From contig JAITSN010000101.1 of the NCBI GenBank assembly GCA_031287715.1, forward strand, positions 1-45,294: a stretch of DNA of 45,294 nt, in the 5' to 3' direction. Made by a program: the position numbers and the translations under genes. Within the stretch, counting starts at the first letter, position 1, and the number at the start of each line of letters is the position of its first letter. Below are positions 44,565-45,294 of the stretch, one piece after another. This DNA is from Mediterranea sp. (in: CFB group bacteria) (GTDB lineage Bacteria; Bacteroidota; Bacteroidia; Bacteroidales; Bacteroidaceae). Under the pieces are notes generated by a model. That model saw only the letters and a list, made by a program, of their open reading frames with translations. It did not search any database and had not been told where the DNA came from.

Positions 44565-45294
44565 ATACAAAATTTATTATACTCACAAAAGAAAATATCG
44601 GCAGGGAGCACATTTGCTGCGCCTTTTCCGATAAGAAATGTACGGAAGGCTACGAATTAAAAAAGGCGTGGTTGACGCGGGAGTTTGATAACGGTTATGT
44701 TTTTCGTCGGCTTGACGAGCGGGCAAAAGTATTTATTGAGTACGTTCCCGCCGAAAAAGCATGGATACCTATTGATGCTCCGAATTACCTGATGATAAAC
44801 TGTTTTTGGGTGTCCGGACAATACAAAGGCAAAGGCTATGCAAAGGCATTGCTTCAAACAGCGATTGACGACGCCAAAGCGCAGGGCAGAGACGGACTTG
44901 TAACCGTTGTCGGAACAAGCAAATTTCACTTTATGAGCGATACCAAATGGCTGTTACGGCAAGGTTTTGAAACGGTTGAAAAATTGCCTTACGGATTTAG
45001 CCTGTTGGTTAAGAAATTAAATCTGCAAGCGGTGAATCCCAAATTCAAAGAAGTCGTGTTAAACGGCGAATGTCCAGACAAAAACGGAGTGGTCGTTTAT
45101 TATATCAACCGTTGTCCGTTTACCGAATACTACGTGAACACGGAACTTGCTAAAACCGCCGAAAGCCGAAAACTTCCGTTGAAAATTATCAAACTCACAA
45201 CACTGGAACAGGCACAATTCTCGCCAACTCCCGCAACAATCTTCAGCCTGTTTTATAACGGGAAATTTGTTACAACCGATATTAGCGCCTGTTT
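44561..45294 (+). CDS. GNAT acetyltransferase with YoaP-like C-terminus (cut by window end)
   Basis: The frame is open from the ATG at 44561 to the end of the window (244 codons), so the stop is missing. The N-terminal half is a GNAT domain: FIEYVPAEKAWIPID, then INCFWVSGQYKGKGYAKALL, where Gln-x-x-Gly-x-Gly-x-Ala is the acetyl-CoA loop. The second half (from about residue 150: GVVVYYINRCPFTEYYV) resembles the YoaP-like domain found after some GNAT domains. It overlaps the radical SAM frame by ATGA. The substrate is unknown; a role in detoxification with the drug-sensing regulator is possible but inferred. Confidence 0.85.
   Translation, partial: MNTKFIILTKENIGREHICCAFSDKKCTEGYELKKAWLTREFDNGYVFRRLDERAKVFIEYVPAEKAWIPIDAPNYLMINCFWVSGQYKGKGYAKALLQTAIDDAKAQGRDGLVTVVGTSKFHFMSDTKWLLRQGFETVEKLPYGFSLLVKKLNLQAVNPKFKEVVLNGECPDKNGVVVYYINRCPFTEYYVNTELAKTAESRKLPLKIIKLTTLEQAQFSPTPATIFSLFYNGKFVTTDISAC

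Overview
The window looks like a chromosome segment from a Bacteroidales bacterium, plausibly Parabacteroides/Tannerellaceae. The genus is a guess. The support is the Bacteroidetes gene order around bamA, families seen mainly in this phylum (DUF6242 lipoprotein, Hc1-like histone H1, small two-copy OmpH/Skp), lack of strong ribosome-binding sites on most genes, and several matches to the Bacteroidetes -7 element TAnnTTTG. No rRNA, tRNA, CRISPR array, transposase or integrase was seen.

Region 1 (1-9.5 kb, minus strand) is an envelope-biogenesis operon read right to left: DUF6242 lipoprotein, uppS, bamA, two ompH/skp genes, murI, a DUF2007 protein, proB, and a PH-domain membrane protein separated from proB by five 41-bp hairpin-forming tandem repeats. 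Region 2 (9.5-13 kb) has a secreted GH28 pectinase-type hydrolase and a converging AspT/YidE-type transporter.

Region 3 (13.1-19.4 kb, plus strand) is a very G+C-rich corrin-ring operon of four proteins, each a two-enzyme fusion: CbiH-CbiC, CbiE-CbiT, CbiG-CbiF and CbiJ-CbiD. CbiD marks the anaerobic (early cobalt) route. The operon ends in a long inverted repeat made of heptamers. Region 4 (19.5-26.8 kb, minus strand) is an ABC-type efflux operon: two ABC-2 permeases, two ATPases, and one open reading frame joining a TolC-like outer-membrane factor to an HlyD-like adaptor through translated 23-bp repeats. A divergent AraC regulator faces it.

Region 5 (26.9-33.4 kb) has a glycosyltransferase, an unlisted small histone-like gene, a two-gene unit of an unknown protein and a divergent lysine-2,3-aminomutase-like radical SAM enzyme, and dnaK behind a sigma-54-type promoter. 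Region 6 (33.4-39.8 kb) is an A+T-rich type I restriction-modification island (hsdM, hsdS, remnant ORF, hsdR) bounded by two copies of the dnaK 3' end, which suggests integration there. Region 7 (39.8-45.3 kb) continues as accessory DNA: a GmrSD-like DUF262/HNH protein, a HIRAN protein, a DUF3781 protein, then an operon of an AraC/GyrI regulator, an SPL-type radical SAM gene split by one in-frame TAG, and a GNAT acetyltransferase cut by the window end.

The observations I rate highest are the repeat-built TolC-HlyD fusion, the dnaK-tail duplication around the hsd island, and the sigma-54-type dnaK promoter. All calls come from reading the sequence; no database search was run.
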